From: Isoperla grammatica
Taxonomy: Eukaryota; Arthropoda; Insecta; Plecoptera; Perlodidae
Reading direction: 5' to 3'
NCBI GenBank assembly: GCA_945910005.1
Contig: OX246745.1
Location: forward strand, 6,623,091-6,687,090
Length of the DNA: 64,000 nucleotides
Position 1 is the first letter of the stretch. The number at the start of each line of letters is the position of its first letter. A program made the translations under genes and the position numbers. This document shows, in pieces, positions 8,921 through 21,449 of this stretch. The notes beneath the pieces are model-generated. The model made no database searches and had not been told where the DNA came from. It was given only the letters and a program-made list of their open reading frames with translations.

Positions 8921-11900
8921 GTAAGAAGTTTTGAAACAATATATCCTTGCATCCATATGAACGCCTTGGAAATATCACCGCGCGATCTAACCTTTTAAAT
9001 TGAGCTTAGCCCTAGTCCTAGGCCTAGGCGTAGGGGCCTAGGCCTAGGCCTGGGGCTAGACTCATTTATTGTTCTTGCGTAAGAGATGAGCACCTATAAT
9101 AATGTAGGTATTGCATTATTTTTTCGGTGGGGAATAAAAAGTTACACTAAGCACGTGGTTATTTCGGACATTCTATTTGTTAGCTTAGGCGAGGCTTTGG
9201 CTGTGTGACACCCGAAGGCCTAGGCCTAAGCTAGCCCGAAGCATTTTGAATTGGATCGCTAGATATTTTTAAATGTATCTAGGCCTAGGCCTAGTATAGG
9301 GTTAGTTAGCCCTAAGGATTTTGCTTTCCAGTTTCGTATGGCACTAGCTGGCAGGCCTAGCCTAGGCTAGCCAGCCTAACATCCAAGATAGGCCTAGGCG
9401 ATGTGAAGCCTAGGCTTATTATACCTATCCAGCAAGGTAACCAGCACTGCTGAGCCTGCACTCATATTGCTATGTATTTGTTTGTAACCCACTGGCAGCC
9501 CCATGTAGCCAGCCAATCTCATAAGCTAGGCCTAGCCAATACAGTTAGGCCAGCTGGTGTTCACATGCTTAACATAATGTTCTCGTAAGGATAGGCCTAT
9601 ATATCACACATCGCTAAGCTGCTAATTGTCACCATGATTGGTTGGCGTGTTAATATTTCCAGAGGTTTTACCTTAATCAATGGACTCGAATTGAAAACAT
9701 TACCGGTGGTTTCCAAAAGCTACCCACTAATTAAATGCAGTTTGAACAGATTTAGCTGTAGAATCGTGTCGTGCTAATAACACCCTGTAACAAGCACGCT
9801 CATGTGCTGATGAGGATTGTGTTCCTATTTTGGCATTTACTTTGGCTACAGTCTCCTGATAGGTGAAATACTTCATACTTGCATTTTGATTGGTGAGTGC
9901 CGAGTGGGGAGTTAAACACTCCATGGAGTAGTTTCCTTCCCTCCAAATTATTGCATTACTTCTGGTATTTAATTACAAAGACGTATCACAACCGAGTGAT
10001 CTTATGGTGTGGTTTTAGGCCTACTTGGGGAAGGAACTTTTGATGTTCCTTTTTAGGAATTTTTCAAGTGATCGTGATCCTCGTTTTAGCAAAGGAACTT
10101 TTATTTGATCTAGGCCTAGTTCATATCTTCCGAGAACTTTTTAAAACATTCTTTAAATGTTCCTTTTACGACTGAGTGGTTTATTTTTCTGTTCATCGCC
10201 AATTTTTCAGTCTTCTTTCTTTACCAGCAATAAATACAAATGTGTTTTGCCGGCATTATGTTTCATATTCAAATGTTTTGTCTGGTATTCTCTGATTTCA
10301 ACCAATAATAGTTATCCGCCCACCGTTGCTCTACAAGTACGACCTGCCTGAACTACTGCCTGAACTACTGCCTGAACCTATTGTATACATGTAGGTACTT
10401 CCTATCGTGTTGTAAAGTCTCGCAATTCTCTAGCCAGCATACGATATGACTGCGAGTGCGAATTCTACGTAAAATGCGACTAAAGTTAACAGGAACTTTT
10501 TAAAGGAATGTTAAATGCTTTTTTTGAGGAACTTGATCTTTTAAATGGTACCTACAGTTCTAAGAAGGAATATGAACTTTTTAAAAGTTCCTTTTAGGTT
10601 GGTGTACTGAATCTCTTAAAAGTTCTTTTTAAAAAGGAACTTCCCCAAGTATGGGTGTGGCGGGTATCGTTCGAATGGACGGACTTTATGTGTTTGGTTT
10701 TTTGTTCACTTAGTAGGCTTGAAGTAAAGAGGTCCCAGAGTATCTCTGCATATTGTTTGTGGTGACTAGTCAAGCTGTGTTGTTTGTTGTCGGTGCAAGA
10801 TCCTGCTCCCTCTGGCCTCGAGATCCTCTACCTCTTTCTCCTTCCATCCTGGATTCTCTTCCCCCCCCCCCCCAGTAGGGCATGAAGCACTTCTGGGAAG
10901 GCTTTTTTTATTATATTTTGTCTGACTGGTTCCTTGGTAAGACTGTTCCACCATCCTGCGTAGGAACAAGTACTTACCCCACTCATCCTCCAGGCTTTTT
11001 TCTCAACTTTCCAGTCATGGTCAACCTCCGTATGTAACAAACCATTGTCAGCCCCATCCCGCTTGCGCTCTCGTCACTTGAAACGTCTTTTCTAACTTCT
11101 CTCTTCCAAGCTCTCCTAGCCTAGCTCATCTCCATAGTTGTCACATTCTCATACATTCTCCTCTTCCTTCCATAGGCTTAATCATCCACTACATCCATCC
11201 ATCGATCTTTCTCCTAAACACTCTTCTAGCAACTTGCCTGCATTGTCTCTAACAATTGTATCTTTGATCCTATGCGGATCCCATACCCATGCCGCATAAT
11301 ACATACATGGTCCAACCAACGTCTTGCAGACTTATACCTGTTTCCTAATTTCCACCCCACACCTCTAAATATATGCAACCAACAAATTGTAGGTTTCTTC
11401 TTCATTTGCTTACCAAATACCCTCCATAAACCCTATGCCCCCCCCCCCCCCCAGTCCAATGAATTAGGCTAAGCCATACTCTGAAGTATGCCTTTCTTAT
11501 TCCTTCCACCTTTTCAATAGTTTTTTTCTCCAGAATCTGCAACCTACAACACATTTCTTTTCCTAGCAATCCTCATCCATATGTAGGCCTACTTGCCTGC
11601 ATTTAAACTCATTTCATTCATTCACTCACATCTAATTACACAACACATTCATAACGCTTTCTAAATCGTGCTCATTGCTTTTATCCCTCAACTCTCTATA
11701 TTGTGAAAATTAAAGATCTCATGGCAAAAATGAAATGCTTGTCTCAGGTCTGTGCTAAAAAATAATACAGTACATGAAAAAAGAGTTTTAAACAACGGCA
11801 TGTGTCATTTTACCAATTTGTCGAGCCTTGGAGTCTTGTAGGTACGCCTACTAGGGATGACATCGGGTAATAAAATTCGGTACCGGTTCCAGCTCTCATA

Positions 11901-14900
11901 TTACCCGGGTACCCGGATCCTGAAAACGCATTTTTCGATGTATAGGCTTGATTTGAAGGTCGTCGCTAGGCCTTGTGAAGTGCTCGGGGCGCGAACATAG
12001 AGAAATAAAACAGGAGCGCGAAGACGAGGGACGAATGACATGCCGGCTCGAATAGCTCCTCAGAATACGCTTGTAATCACGTCGAGTAAAAAAAAATCAT
12101 TTCGCAAAACAACTGAAGCACGTTCATAAAGCCTGATATTTCAAGTAAAATAAATAGAAATAGAACAAGTGTTAGCCAGAATGTTCACCAGAATGTTAAA
12201 CAAAGAACAAACAGGTAGGTACAATGCAAGTCTGTTCGCATCTGTTCTGTTCCCCGTCGAGGCACATGTTGTGGAAGGTGGGGGATGGGTCGGTGCGTGA
12301 TGTACCTGCTGACTCCATCGTAATCAACCGCAGCAATACTGGCACGTAAATATAGCTTAGAAACGGACTAAAAAATTACCCGGAGCCAAAACGGCTCCGG
12401 GTATTATTTGGAGCTGGGTACTGGTACCCGATGTCATCCCTAAGGCCTACAATAGTTTCGTGTGGCCTTTCTCTTGAAATCAAGAGTTGGTGATAATTGT
12501 GAAATTGTGATAGTTTCTCAGTCGTTTTGATCGCCAGCTTTTACAATTTTCTTATGGATTTAAGGCAAGCCGATTAGATGACGGGCTGCTTTTTCAAGTA
12601 GGGTACGCCGTTTTTGCATGCAACTTGCCATTGTTTATGGAAAAGGCCGTTTCTAAGTTGAAACCCGTGATCCTTCAGAAAGTATAAGATGGTTTAAAAA
12701 AGGTAGCAATGTAGCAATGTTGGCAACAGTTTTGGTTTGCTGGCATTGGTGTAGCATGGTGCGTTTGTAAAATGCTGCTCTGGGGACCATACTAAAACCT
12801 GCGCTAAAACACTATAACAAAAGGTAGAGTTTACTGTCCTCGCTGGAAGTTGATTAGGGAAGTTGAATTTTTATAATTCAACCTCCGCATTTTTGTTTTG
12901 TACTTTGTATTGTGTTGTGTTGCAATTTACAACAAAATAAAGATACATTATATTGTATTGATAGGGATGTACATGCAAGAAGTAAAAACCCTGAACTTAC
13001 AGGTACTGTCAACAAATTGTGGGACTGAGTTTAGTACCCTACAAAATGTGTTGGTCTATCCTGATTCAGAACATTTTGGGTAATATTCGAAATCTTCAGA
13101 AAATGCACTACGTAGTAGGGTTGGGATAAATCGGTTAATTACCTACATCAGTTAATTGGTGATATTAACCGTAGTTAACCGATTAACCGAAATTCTTTAA
13201 AAAAATCGTATAAATATCATAAAATATGCATACAAAAATTAAATTTATTTTTTTAATCCTATTTAATGTTAGGTGCACGTGCGAGCCGCCTACTCACGTG
13301 AGTTCGGTTCTGCCAGGTACAGTACATTAAAAAAACATTACTTTTTTCCACCTTTGTGTTGTATTTGCAAAACATCACTAACCGGTTTTCCCGCCATGGG
13401 CGATTAATGGGTTAACCGATAAGTTATCCCACCCCTACTATGTAGTAGGTCTATTTTAATGTAAATTACATATATACACGTAGGCCTAGGCATAGTCAGC
13501 AGAGGTACCTATCAGTACAGAGAGGAAAAGTATGCATCTGAGTAAAGCTCTCACTACTGCTCAAATGTTCAGTTGCATCCTCTAGGTATTCTACAATATA
13601 AACAAGGAAGTACCTTACTTGAGTACCGGCAAATGAATTAAAGAATCTTACTGCTTGGCCCAGACCTTTGCAGATGTCATCATATGCCTAATCCAGCAAA
13701 CATGCATTTTCATCAACTCTATTGAAAAATTGAATGTCTGTTCAAAAATGTAATTTAAGTTTAATGTTCTAGGTCTCGGATACAATGTCGGTTTTGGAGC
13801 TAAAAGAGATGGTGAATGAAAAATGTAAAATTCCTGTATCACACCAAAAACTGCTATTCAATGGTCGAGCCCTGATTGGTAAGTCTAATACAAGGCTCTT
13901 GTACTCGAGGTTTAGTTGCTTTGCAAAGGATTTCAGCAGCTCAAGAAACTATAAAAAAGTGTTAATTTTTCAGGCTTGTCAAGGTAGACCTAGGCCTAAT
14001 TTATATATAGCTGTCCCTGTCTGCAGTGACTGTGGTTGGGGAGCAGACCCTAAGTGTATTTCACCTATTGACGTGTGTTCGAATCCCACATAGGCTATAA
14101 AAACTTGTGAAAAGGCCTCTCAAGGTACTCTTTCTACTTAATTTGTAAATTTGTAGCTCTTTTAGAGTAAATTAAACATTTAAACTTTATTTAGTAAAAT
14201 CTAAGCCTAGGGGGTAGTCCGTGTTACTGTTATAACATTGAGTGGACAGGAAACGAGCCACAGCGGTCCATACAGTTGATGTCCTGTCCCCTTGCCATAT
14301 TCTAGTTTCAAGTGAGTGATGATTATTGATTGATTATGAATATTTATATCGATGCACTGATGCCATGGGTCTCTTTTATAATGGATATTACTTATAAGTT
14401 AAAAAGCAGCCGGAGTCGAGTCCATGTCCATATCGTGATCCTTGTGTGCATAACGGTTGTTATATGTGATTTATTATTATCTGGCATGTCTTGGCAGGGT
14501 TATGAAAAATTTATTATATGTAGTAGTGCAGTAGTGTAAGTAGAGCTACTGTACTAGAATTGGTCTAGTCCCATTTCGTATCCAGTTCCTCATTTATAGT
14601 TATAGACAATGATGTCCGTGGGTGTAATGCGTGCATGTAGTTTTGTCATGTCTCGCCATTTCATAGTGTGTGCCATTCGAGCAGCCATTGTGGACCATCA
14701 GTTGATTAGATTGTTCATGACGTGTACTAATGTCTGGTCTCTGTTTGCAGACGGTAATGTGTTGTCCGAGTACGGGATACAGGAGGGCACCAGGATCACC
14801 TTGTTTGTGTCCCATCCGTTCGGCAGAGTGAGCGCCATCGGCAAGTCTCTGCCGGCTGCTCCACGCTTACACAATCTGCGTCCTGTTCCACCCTTACACA

Positions 14901-15229
14901 ATGTGATGCATGACAAGCTGCGGCTGTTTTACAGTGATGAGGATTCACAGAAGTTGGCAGATGAATTCATGATTGGCTTCAATACTCATATTGCCACCTT
15001 GAGTCTTGATGACATAGAGCGTTTGGCTACTCAATACTTGGAGGAAGACCGTTTGGCAGTCCTAGAAGAAGAGCGTAGGCGTAGGAATGCCGAAGCCGCC
15101 TATGGAGCTCCAGTCACAGACGAAGCTGATGACAATGAAGATATTGATACAGATGAGGCTACAGATGACGACGATAATGCTAGTTCAACCATCGATCACA
15201 ATGCAGCTCCTAATAAAAACGTGAACTAA
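8873..15229 (+). CDS. UBL4A: UBL4A/Get5-like ubiquitin-like protein (3 exons)
   Basis: The spliced CDS is 8873-8920, 13773-13878 and 14751-15229, predicted 210 aa. UBL4A acts in the cytosol with BAG6 and GET4 to hand tail-anchored and misfolded membrane proteins to targeting or degradation. Residues 1-71 form the ubiquitin-like domain (MRITVKILFG start; KIPVSHQKLLFNGRAL equals the human core block; EGTRITLFV end). Residues about 102-148 match the TUGS region that docks on BAG6, including SLDDIERLATQYL versus human TLDDIERLASRFL. Exon phases fit (0, then 1). Unusual: residues 149-210 form an Arg/Glu then Asp/Glu-rich tail that human UBL4A (157 aa) lacks. Intron 1 (about 4.85 kb) is full of transposon remnants. 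Confidence 0.9.
9000..9610. repeat. AGGCCT/CCTAGG palindrome cluster in UBL4A intron 1
   Basis: Dense alternating AGGCCT and CCTAGG motifs begin about 90 bases after exon 1. The 9355-9378 stretch is nearly self-complementary. Confidence 0.8.
10024..10649. mobile_element. TA-flanked MITE in UBL4A intron 1
   Basis: Ends CTTGGGGAAG ... CTTCCCCAAG flanked by TA dinucleotides, with many internal AGGAACTTTT-type motifs repeated in both orientations near the ends. 626 bp with no transposase. The TA duplication suggests a Tc1/mariner-type element. Confidence 0.6.
10770..11470 (-). mobile_element. Decayed LINE-like fragment
   Basis: Minus-strand frames include a Trp/Lys-rich stretch (about 10830-11040) and, near 11220-11320, TLVGPCMYYAAWVWDPHRIK, which resembles the YA..VWDP block after the RT domain. 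Frames are heavily broken. Poly-C runs lie at 10861-10874 and 11440-11452. Confidence 0.35.
11852..12442. mobile_element. Non-autonomous hAT element, TAGGGATGACATCGGG family, copy 1
   Basis: Perfect terminal inverted repeats TAGGGATGACATCGGGTA, with 8-bp target duplications acgcctac / aggcctac (one mismatch). Subterminal CCCGGGTACCCGG motifs. 591 bp, no coding potential. Related in reverse orientation to the copy at 35736. Confidence 0.85.
13116..13437. mobile_element. hAT MITE, TAGGGTTGGGATAA family
   Basis: 322 bp with ends TAGGGTTGGGATAAATCGGT and (reversed) TAGGGGTGGGATAACTTATC. The flanking 8-mers ctacgtag and ctatgtag are a target duplication with one difference. GGTTAA/TTAACC motifs repeat inside. 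Shares end sequence with the element at 32275. Confidence 0.8.
13773..13878 (+). CDS. UBL4A: UBL4A exon 2
   Basis: Residues 17-51 plus the first base of codon 52. Acceptor ttctag, donor ATTG/gtaagt. Contains KCKIPVSHQKLLFNGRALI, which aligns with the hydrophobic-patch half of the human ubiquitin-like domain. Confidence 0.9.
14020..14098 (+). repeat. tRNA-like relic in UBL4A intron 2
   Basis: A B-box-like GTTCGAATCCC preceded by a possible D-arm (GTGGTTGGGGAGCAGA). No convincing cloverleaf; probably a SINE head fragment. The rest of the 872-bp intron shows nothing else recognisable. Confidence 0.3.
14751..15229 (+). CDS. UBL4A: UBL4A exon 3 (end of UBL, TUGS region, acidic tail)
   Basis: Follows ctgtttgcag; codon 52 is completed by AC. 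Carries DGNVLSEYGIQEGTRITLFV, the TUGS-like helices, then RLAVLEEERRRRNAE and an Asp/Glu-rich end before TAA. The open frame extends upstream into the intron, but that part has no homology and is not coding. Confidence 0.9.
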
Positions 15230-15867
15230 TACTTTTGGAACAGGTTAGTATCAGGGAGAAAAGAGATCTGAAGTAAATCAATATAAATATTTATTTATCT
15301 AAAAAAGAATCAGCTGATATCAGGGATCTATCTACATAGGTACTGATGATGATACATGACCTTTGACCTTTGTCATGGTAGTCCTACGAACATCACATGC
15401 TTGTTATTGAAGCCTTTAAAATAGGTAGAGCCTACACTGATACCAACTTAATTGATTTTCTAAACATTAATTGCCATCACACATTGTAGACCGGAAACGA
15501 GAATTCTTTTTCCTTTTTAAAAGAGAAAGTTCTGTCAAATCTCATAACAACGAACTTGAAGGGACCTTACGTTTTTTTCGTTATAATGATTATTTCGTTA
15601 AAATGATCAGTGTTTTTTGAGTGCTGGAAACTTGATTCCCAGTCCCCAAATTGGTCAAAATTGCGTCCACAAAGCCTAAAAGTCACGTAGTGCGCAAGTT
15701 ATGGCAGGTAACGCATTGCCCCTGTGTGGCCTGCAACCAGCATTACACATGTGTTGCGGGCAGTTGGCTCGCAGGCGGGTAGCGAAGGGGGCGGCCGGCC
15801 GAGCGAAAGAGAGCAATGGAGTGGTATCGTGTCTGAGCGAGACTGCTATTGGCCGCCATGAGAGATT

Positions 15868-16360
15868 GATTGATTGATTAGCGTCTTTATTTATGGCGGG
15901 ATTAATGCCTGTTAGGCATTCTCTACCATCCAACCATTTTATAAGATACATACAATAACAATACAGACATAATATTAATTTTGATTCCTAGATAGATACA
16001 AACATATAAAATTATAATTTAGATAAATTAACACTTAGAGTAACAGATAATTATAGTGTACGTATACAATGATATTATTATAATTTGAAGTGAATGTTGC
16101 ATAAATATAAATCATGGTAAAATTAGAACCCCACTGGACAATATGATACTAAGTAGTTAGAAGTATGAAGAGGGGGGATCTACTAAAATAATAGCATGAG
16201 CAACGATACGGCCCAAGCAAAACTAAAATTGAACTAAAATTAATTAAATTAATGTGTATAATATAAGCTAAACCAAAGAAATCTCATTCATCCATCTCAT
16301 TCATACACAGATAATGTTAAAATTAACGGAATGATATTCAACCTTTTTTTATTCAAAGTG
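15868..16360 (-). mobile_element. LINE 3' end with (AATC)n tail
   Basis: On the minus strand the sequence runs into AATAAAGACGCTAATC and an AATCAATCAATC tail, typical of a non-LTR 3' terminus. No protein block remains; the inner boundary is a guess. Confidence 0.4.
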
Positions 16361-16439
16361 GACTATTTCGTTGCTACTTTGTGCTTTAGTATTTAAGGAA
16401 GTAATGCTTGCGAGCTTCTCTCTTAAATGCATGAAAATT

Positions 16440-16444
<5 letters not shown>

Positions 16445-16474
<30 letters not shown>
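16445..16474. repeat. (GA)n microsatellite
   Basis: An uninterrupted GA dinucleotide run of about 28 bases. Confidence 0.9.
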
Positions 16475-16477
<3 letters not shown>

Positions 16478-16855
16478 CTAGACGCAGGAAGCGAGACCGC
16501 GATAGCCGCAGGCGAGTGCAACATGCAAGCCTGTTGACAGTTCAGTGCGTCCCTCGCTCTGTAACCTCGATCGTGATTGGCCAGCTAGGGTGGTCTTGTC
16601 TTGCGGCGGCCAATGACCTTGCCCGACTCGTGGATGGCCAGCCGGCCCATCTAATGAGGCGATACACGGAAAAACACCAATCTACGCGACTGGGAATTCC
16701 GGATAATCCACATTTTGGAAGATAATTCGTTGTACCAACATTTAATAATACCAACAAATTAACATTGTGAACATAGGAATTCGGGCGGGACCACAAATAA
16801 ATTTCGTTAAAATTATGATTTCGTTGTAAGGGCATTCGTTGTAACAACTTTTGAC

Positions 16856-17931
16856 TAGGGTAGCCGTTTGATAATCGATATATCGATCGATACGATTATT
16901 CGCCGAAACGATCGTTAATCGATTCAGTCTTCCCGAATCGATTATCACTATATCGATAACCGATCGATAATCGACCGAGATTTTGAATTTACCGCTCGTT
17001 ACGCTTCCTACGTGCATGGCGCCTGGCAGCGTACATAGCTTCAACCCCCACCCCTCATCCCCCACTCCCTACCCAGGCCTGCCCTTTCCACCCGTCGAGC
17101 AGTAGAAGGGGGACTGGGCCGGCCTGGTCGCAAGCGGCAACCTGTCGCCTGCAGTAAGCACGTGTTACTTGATCGTTTTTTTTTTCTCTTGTTCGCGCGA
17201 TGTTTTTGACCACGGCTAAAACAGATCTGTTTACTCCGCCGCAACTAAGAAGTGAGGTGTGGAAATACTTCGGTTTTCGTGTCAATGAAAAAAGAAATCA
17301 TAGACAGTAAGAGAGTAGTTTGTAGGAAGTGTAATGGTAAAGTGGCTTACAGTGGCAACACGGCAAATCTTAGTACACATTTACGAAAATGTAATGCTTA
17401 CGTGACATCAAATTTTTATTTTAAAGTAGGTACCGGTAATCCCAATTTCAGACTATTGTCTTTTTCCGGTCCATTATTTATTTGTTCGTGCGTGTATTGT
17501 ACGCCGCTGCTAAATTGTTATCTCCCGTATCCGTGGTGTGTAACCGGCTGTCATGAATCCTGAATGACAACTGTGCATTTCCCAGGCGCAAGTCGACCAC
17601 CCCTCCTGCATTCCAACCTCCTTAGCTCCTCCTACCGGCTCAAGGTCAAGCCTATGACAAGCGCAACTTCCACGGTCCACCCCACTACTACAGACAGCCA
17701 GCAATCTCCAGTTTCATCTGCGATCTCGTGGCATACAGCACAATATGAATATTATAGATTCCCCCCCCCCCGAAAACAATATATACCCGCAAATGGTCCG
17801 CCAAAATAACGAAATTTTAATTCGATTATCGATTACCGATCGATATTTTTTTAAAGTCGATTATCGCGATCGATAATCGATTTTACTGGTCCGATTATTG
17901 ATGCTGAAATTCATATCGAACGGCAACCCTA
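16856..17931. mobile_element. hAT element with BED-finger remnant
   Basis: Ends TAGGGTAGCCGTTTGATA and (reversed) TAGGGTTGCCGTTCGATA lie between perfect 8-bp duplications CTTTTGAC (16848-16855, 17932-17939). Subterminal regions are dense in ATCGATAATCGATT palindromes. The 1076-bp element keeps only a broken transposase N-terminus (17224-17410). Confidence 0.9.
17224..17410 (+). pseudogene. BED zinc-finger fragment of a hAT transposase
   Basis: One frame reads PPQLRSEVWKYFGFRVNEK, then a frameshift near 17290, then DSKRVVCRKCNGKVAYSG, NTANLSTHLRKC. This is the BED finger layout (aromatic WKYF, CxxC, HxxxC) seen in ZBED/hAT transposases. The catalytic domain is absent. Confidence 0.75.
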
Positions 17932-17939
17932 CTTTTGAC

Positions 17940-18568
17940 TGTATTGGAAAGTTTTTGGTTTGATTGATTACGGTTTAATTTTATTTTGGTATTCCAACTG
18001 TTACAGGTGATGACTCGCTTGGCAACTACCATCTTGCTGGCAAAGTCAAGTTTAAGAAAGAAAAAGCAATTTGTCGATAATATTTTAATTACTTTTAAAA
18101 TATTTTAAGTTGCAAAAAAATTTTAGTGGTAAAAAACCTAGAAAACCATTTGTATTGTCTTAATAATACTAGTTGCAACTTAGTTTCTATAACTTCATTC
18201 ATTACAAGATTTGACTATGCAGCAAGTACTCTACCTATGCATTGTGTGTTAATGCAACATGTTTACATTTTTGCCTTAGGCTTGGGCCAGCTATGTGCTT
18301 TCTAAGGAAAATGTTCAATTCTCAGGTTCAGATTACATTCTAGGCTAGGTATCTTAATTATCTAATAACCTTTAGGTCTATCTTTGTTAAAGAAAATCTT
18401 GTCACCTTTTTACATTTAAAAATAGATTTCTTTGAAATTGTCATGGAACTGTCATAAGATGAACACATTTTACAATCTGAAGCTCTTTGAGTTGTTGTGG
18501 AGTGGTTTCTTAAACAGGCATCCTGGTTTCAAAAATATCATCCAACCAGTTTGACAACGATACGATAC
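17940..18568. other. Intergenic, nothing recognised
   Basis: AT-rich; no exon, RNA gene or repeat boundary could be supported. Confidence 0.4.
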
Positions 18569-18570
18569 AA

Positions 18571-18740
18571 AAAAAAAAAAAACAGTTAAGAAGGTTGAGA
18601 CAGCTTCGCATAAGAATACCAACATGGCAGTACACGCAATTCACTGCAAGATTTGGTGACGAGATGACAAAATGCGTGTACTGCCATGTTGGTATTCTTA
18701 TGCGAAGCTGTCTCAACCTTCTTAACTGTTTTTTTTTTTT
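18571..18740. repeat. Perfect 68-bp inverted repeat (hairpin)
   Basis: Left arm 18571-18638 and right arm 18673-18740 are exact reverse complements, separated by 34 bases. The outer ends are a poly-A and a poly-T run. A transcript would form a perfect long hairpin. The two overlapping reading frames here are mirror images of each other, not genes. Confidence 0.95.
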
Positions 18741-20358
18741 CATGCAACGAGTTATAACCATACATTTTTCTGTCATTTCAACTATGATTTCAATGTCCTT
18801 ATCATCTACAGTACTTAAGAAGATTTCAGTTGTCAAGCTACAACTTCATAATAATTCCAAGATTACATATTCGGTATTAATAACGTAAATAAATTTACAA
18901 TGGGACCAAATATACTTGTGGGGGTTCATATGTTGAATTGGCATTTCACTAAAAACAAACACTGTAATGGTAACTTGTCAAGTTGTCAGGTTAGACATCA
19001 GCTGCACATCTTGACCTTTGTACAAGCTCGAAACATTTAAGAGACATACCAACAACTCCTAGTCTTAAGCACTCTCATGACATACCATGTATATATTTAT
19101 GTAGTTTACGTTCAACACATTGCCAGTTGCAGTTATCTATTTTGGTAATTTGTAAAGGTGACGGATTTCGTTTAAACTTAACAGCTAAAAAATAAACGTC
19201 ACTAAATTGTGGGTAATACTAATTGAAAATGAAACATACTGTTTAGAATATTTGTATCAAAATTTGCTTAACAAATTTCTTTGTATATATTCAACCGTCA
19301 ACATTATTGCAGCAGCCAGATTACTTGTATGCTATTCTTTTGTACACTTTCATTTGTGTGTTTTTGTCTAGTCTGGAGAACTGTAAATATGTATAACTCT
19401 TCACATGAAGTTTGTTGAAATGTACATTGTAAAAATGTTGATGAAATGTTAATACTTCAAAGCTGCGTGTCAACGATTAAACTGATGTTATTTTTTTTAG
19501 GGAGAGAGAGACTACTTGTAATTTTAACAACTTGTTAAATTATAATAAATTTAATAATAAAAATAAAAAAAGTATAATATTGTGTTTTCGTTGTTAACAT
19601 GAGTTTTCCAACGAAATCCCAGTGTCCAGAAAGTGTCCTAAGCATGTCAAAGGTCTATAAATTTCCATGGGCCACTCATGAGCAGTTTGCCACTTATCTA
19701 CAGTCTTGGGGAGTAGCACGCTACACTTTTCATGTATCGAGCCCTGTGGCATGCTACTTCCTTTATAATGTTAAATGTACAGTACGTACACCTCGGACAA
19801 CGAACCAGAATTTCTGGCGAAAACCGGTTCTGAGCGATGACCATATTTTGTACAACCCTTGGGAATGCATCGCATTCATGTCAATATTCAAAGCTAGAAG
19901 ATCGTTAAATCAGATTGCGGACTGTTGTATTCTGTTAAATACCCCGTGCTAGTTTTACTATTTTTGCCTCTGGTTTTACGTCATTTTCAATTATCACAAT
20001 CGTTTTCTAAATACATTTATGCATATTGTCATTTTTTAATCGTCTGTAGTAGGATTATGAAGAAACATATTATGTAATTCATGTATGCAGTATGCAAATC
20101 GTTTGATTCGCATTCATCAAATAATAACGTTACAAGAAAAAATAAAAAAGTTTCAAGCTCGTGGTGTTCTGATCTATATTAAAGAATAAGTTTCCGAAAC
20201 GTTAATTCAAATAAAACATTAATTTATATTTGGAATTTAGCTTTTACAGTTGTTCATGTAGCCAATTATGAAATTCTAGGAAATCAGTGAATGGAATGTA
20301 GCGCGAACGAGTCGGCCCAACTACCCCCCTAACGAGGGGTTTACAAACCAGGTAAATA
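18741..20358. other. Intergenic, no gene supported
   Basis: AT-rich with no recognised exon. The 117-codon frame at 19599-19952 lacks recognisable homology or splice context and was not called. Confidence 0.4.
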
Positions 20359-21449
20359 CCCTTACAAAAATTTTCATCGCCAAATCATGGTCACTGACTA
20401 GGTGTTGACTATGTTCCGGCAATGTTAAAACACATAACCGACTCATTGTATTTTCTCCTAAATACAATGATTCAACTATGTGTTAACACATAGTTGACTA
20501 CCTTCTGACTACTAGATGGAGACCTCAGGCTTTACAAAAAACTGATAGTCATTACATAGTCAAATGTGTTCCGACGACCATTTAGCGACCTTTTGGCGAA
20601 GAATAAAAAATAACCTGGCTATTGAAAAACACATGTAGCCAAGACATCACCGACTATGTTCCGACTACCATTTGGCGACCAAATGAAGACCTTGTAGGAG
20701 ATAATGCTAAAATGCTACATGAAATGAATTGATTAATGGATATGGGACCATAAACCAAGTCATAATAAAGTATTATTATTAATATTATTATTTTTTATTT
20801 TACATTCTTACAATTAACATTTGAGCATGTTACATTATTCATAAGACTTTCTTATGTCATTACGACATAAAGAGTATTGAAAGCTATCCTTATAAAACTT
20901 CATCTCTCTTCTCTCGGAGTCACTGTGTTGTCAATGGTCATCATTGGGCTGCAGTAGATCTAGTTTTTGAATCTGGAAAAAATAGCAATTCATATTGATT
21001 TTAGCACAATTTTATATCAGGGAGATAAGCCAGCATCATAGACATGTATGCGTGCAACAGCGTAGCACACCAAGAATTTCTGTGGCACGCGTCTCGGGCT
21101 AGAAAGTAACATTTTGAAATTATTATGTTTCTTGCAAATCTCAATTTCATTTCGAACAGAGTTCTTCTGCCAAAAACCCTTTTCCCAATCATTCTGGTCA
21201 AATTTTATTATTATTTCCAGCCTTGACTATGCCCAAAAGTCCAAAACTAACTATGGCCAGCTAATAATCACAAGTGGACGGTGTGTGTGTCATGTAGAAT
21301 GTAGATGGTAGATAGGCTTGTACTATTAGTATTATGTAACCTCGTAGTACGAGTACTCGAGTAGGCCTATTGAATTAGATTGACCAATACAAAACACATG
21401 TCGTTTTATAGCCTTAAGTATCAACTGGCATGTGAACGCTATAATATAC

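Noticed and set aside
14609..14750. Extended N-terminus of UBL4A exon 3
   Set aside because: Open frame reaches into intron 2 but has no homology and is excluded by the consensus acceptor at 14749-14750 and the upstream exons.
18510..18888. Two overlapping proteins of about 100 residues
   Set aside because: They arise from the two arms of a perfect inverted repeat and mirror each other.
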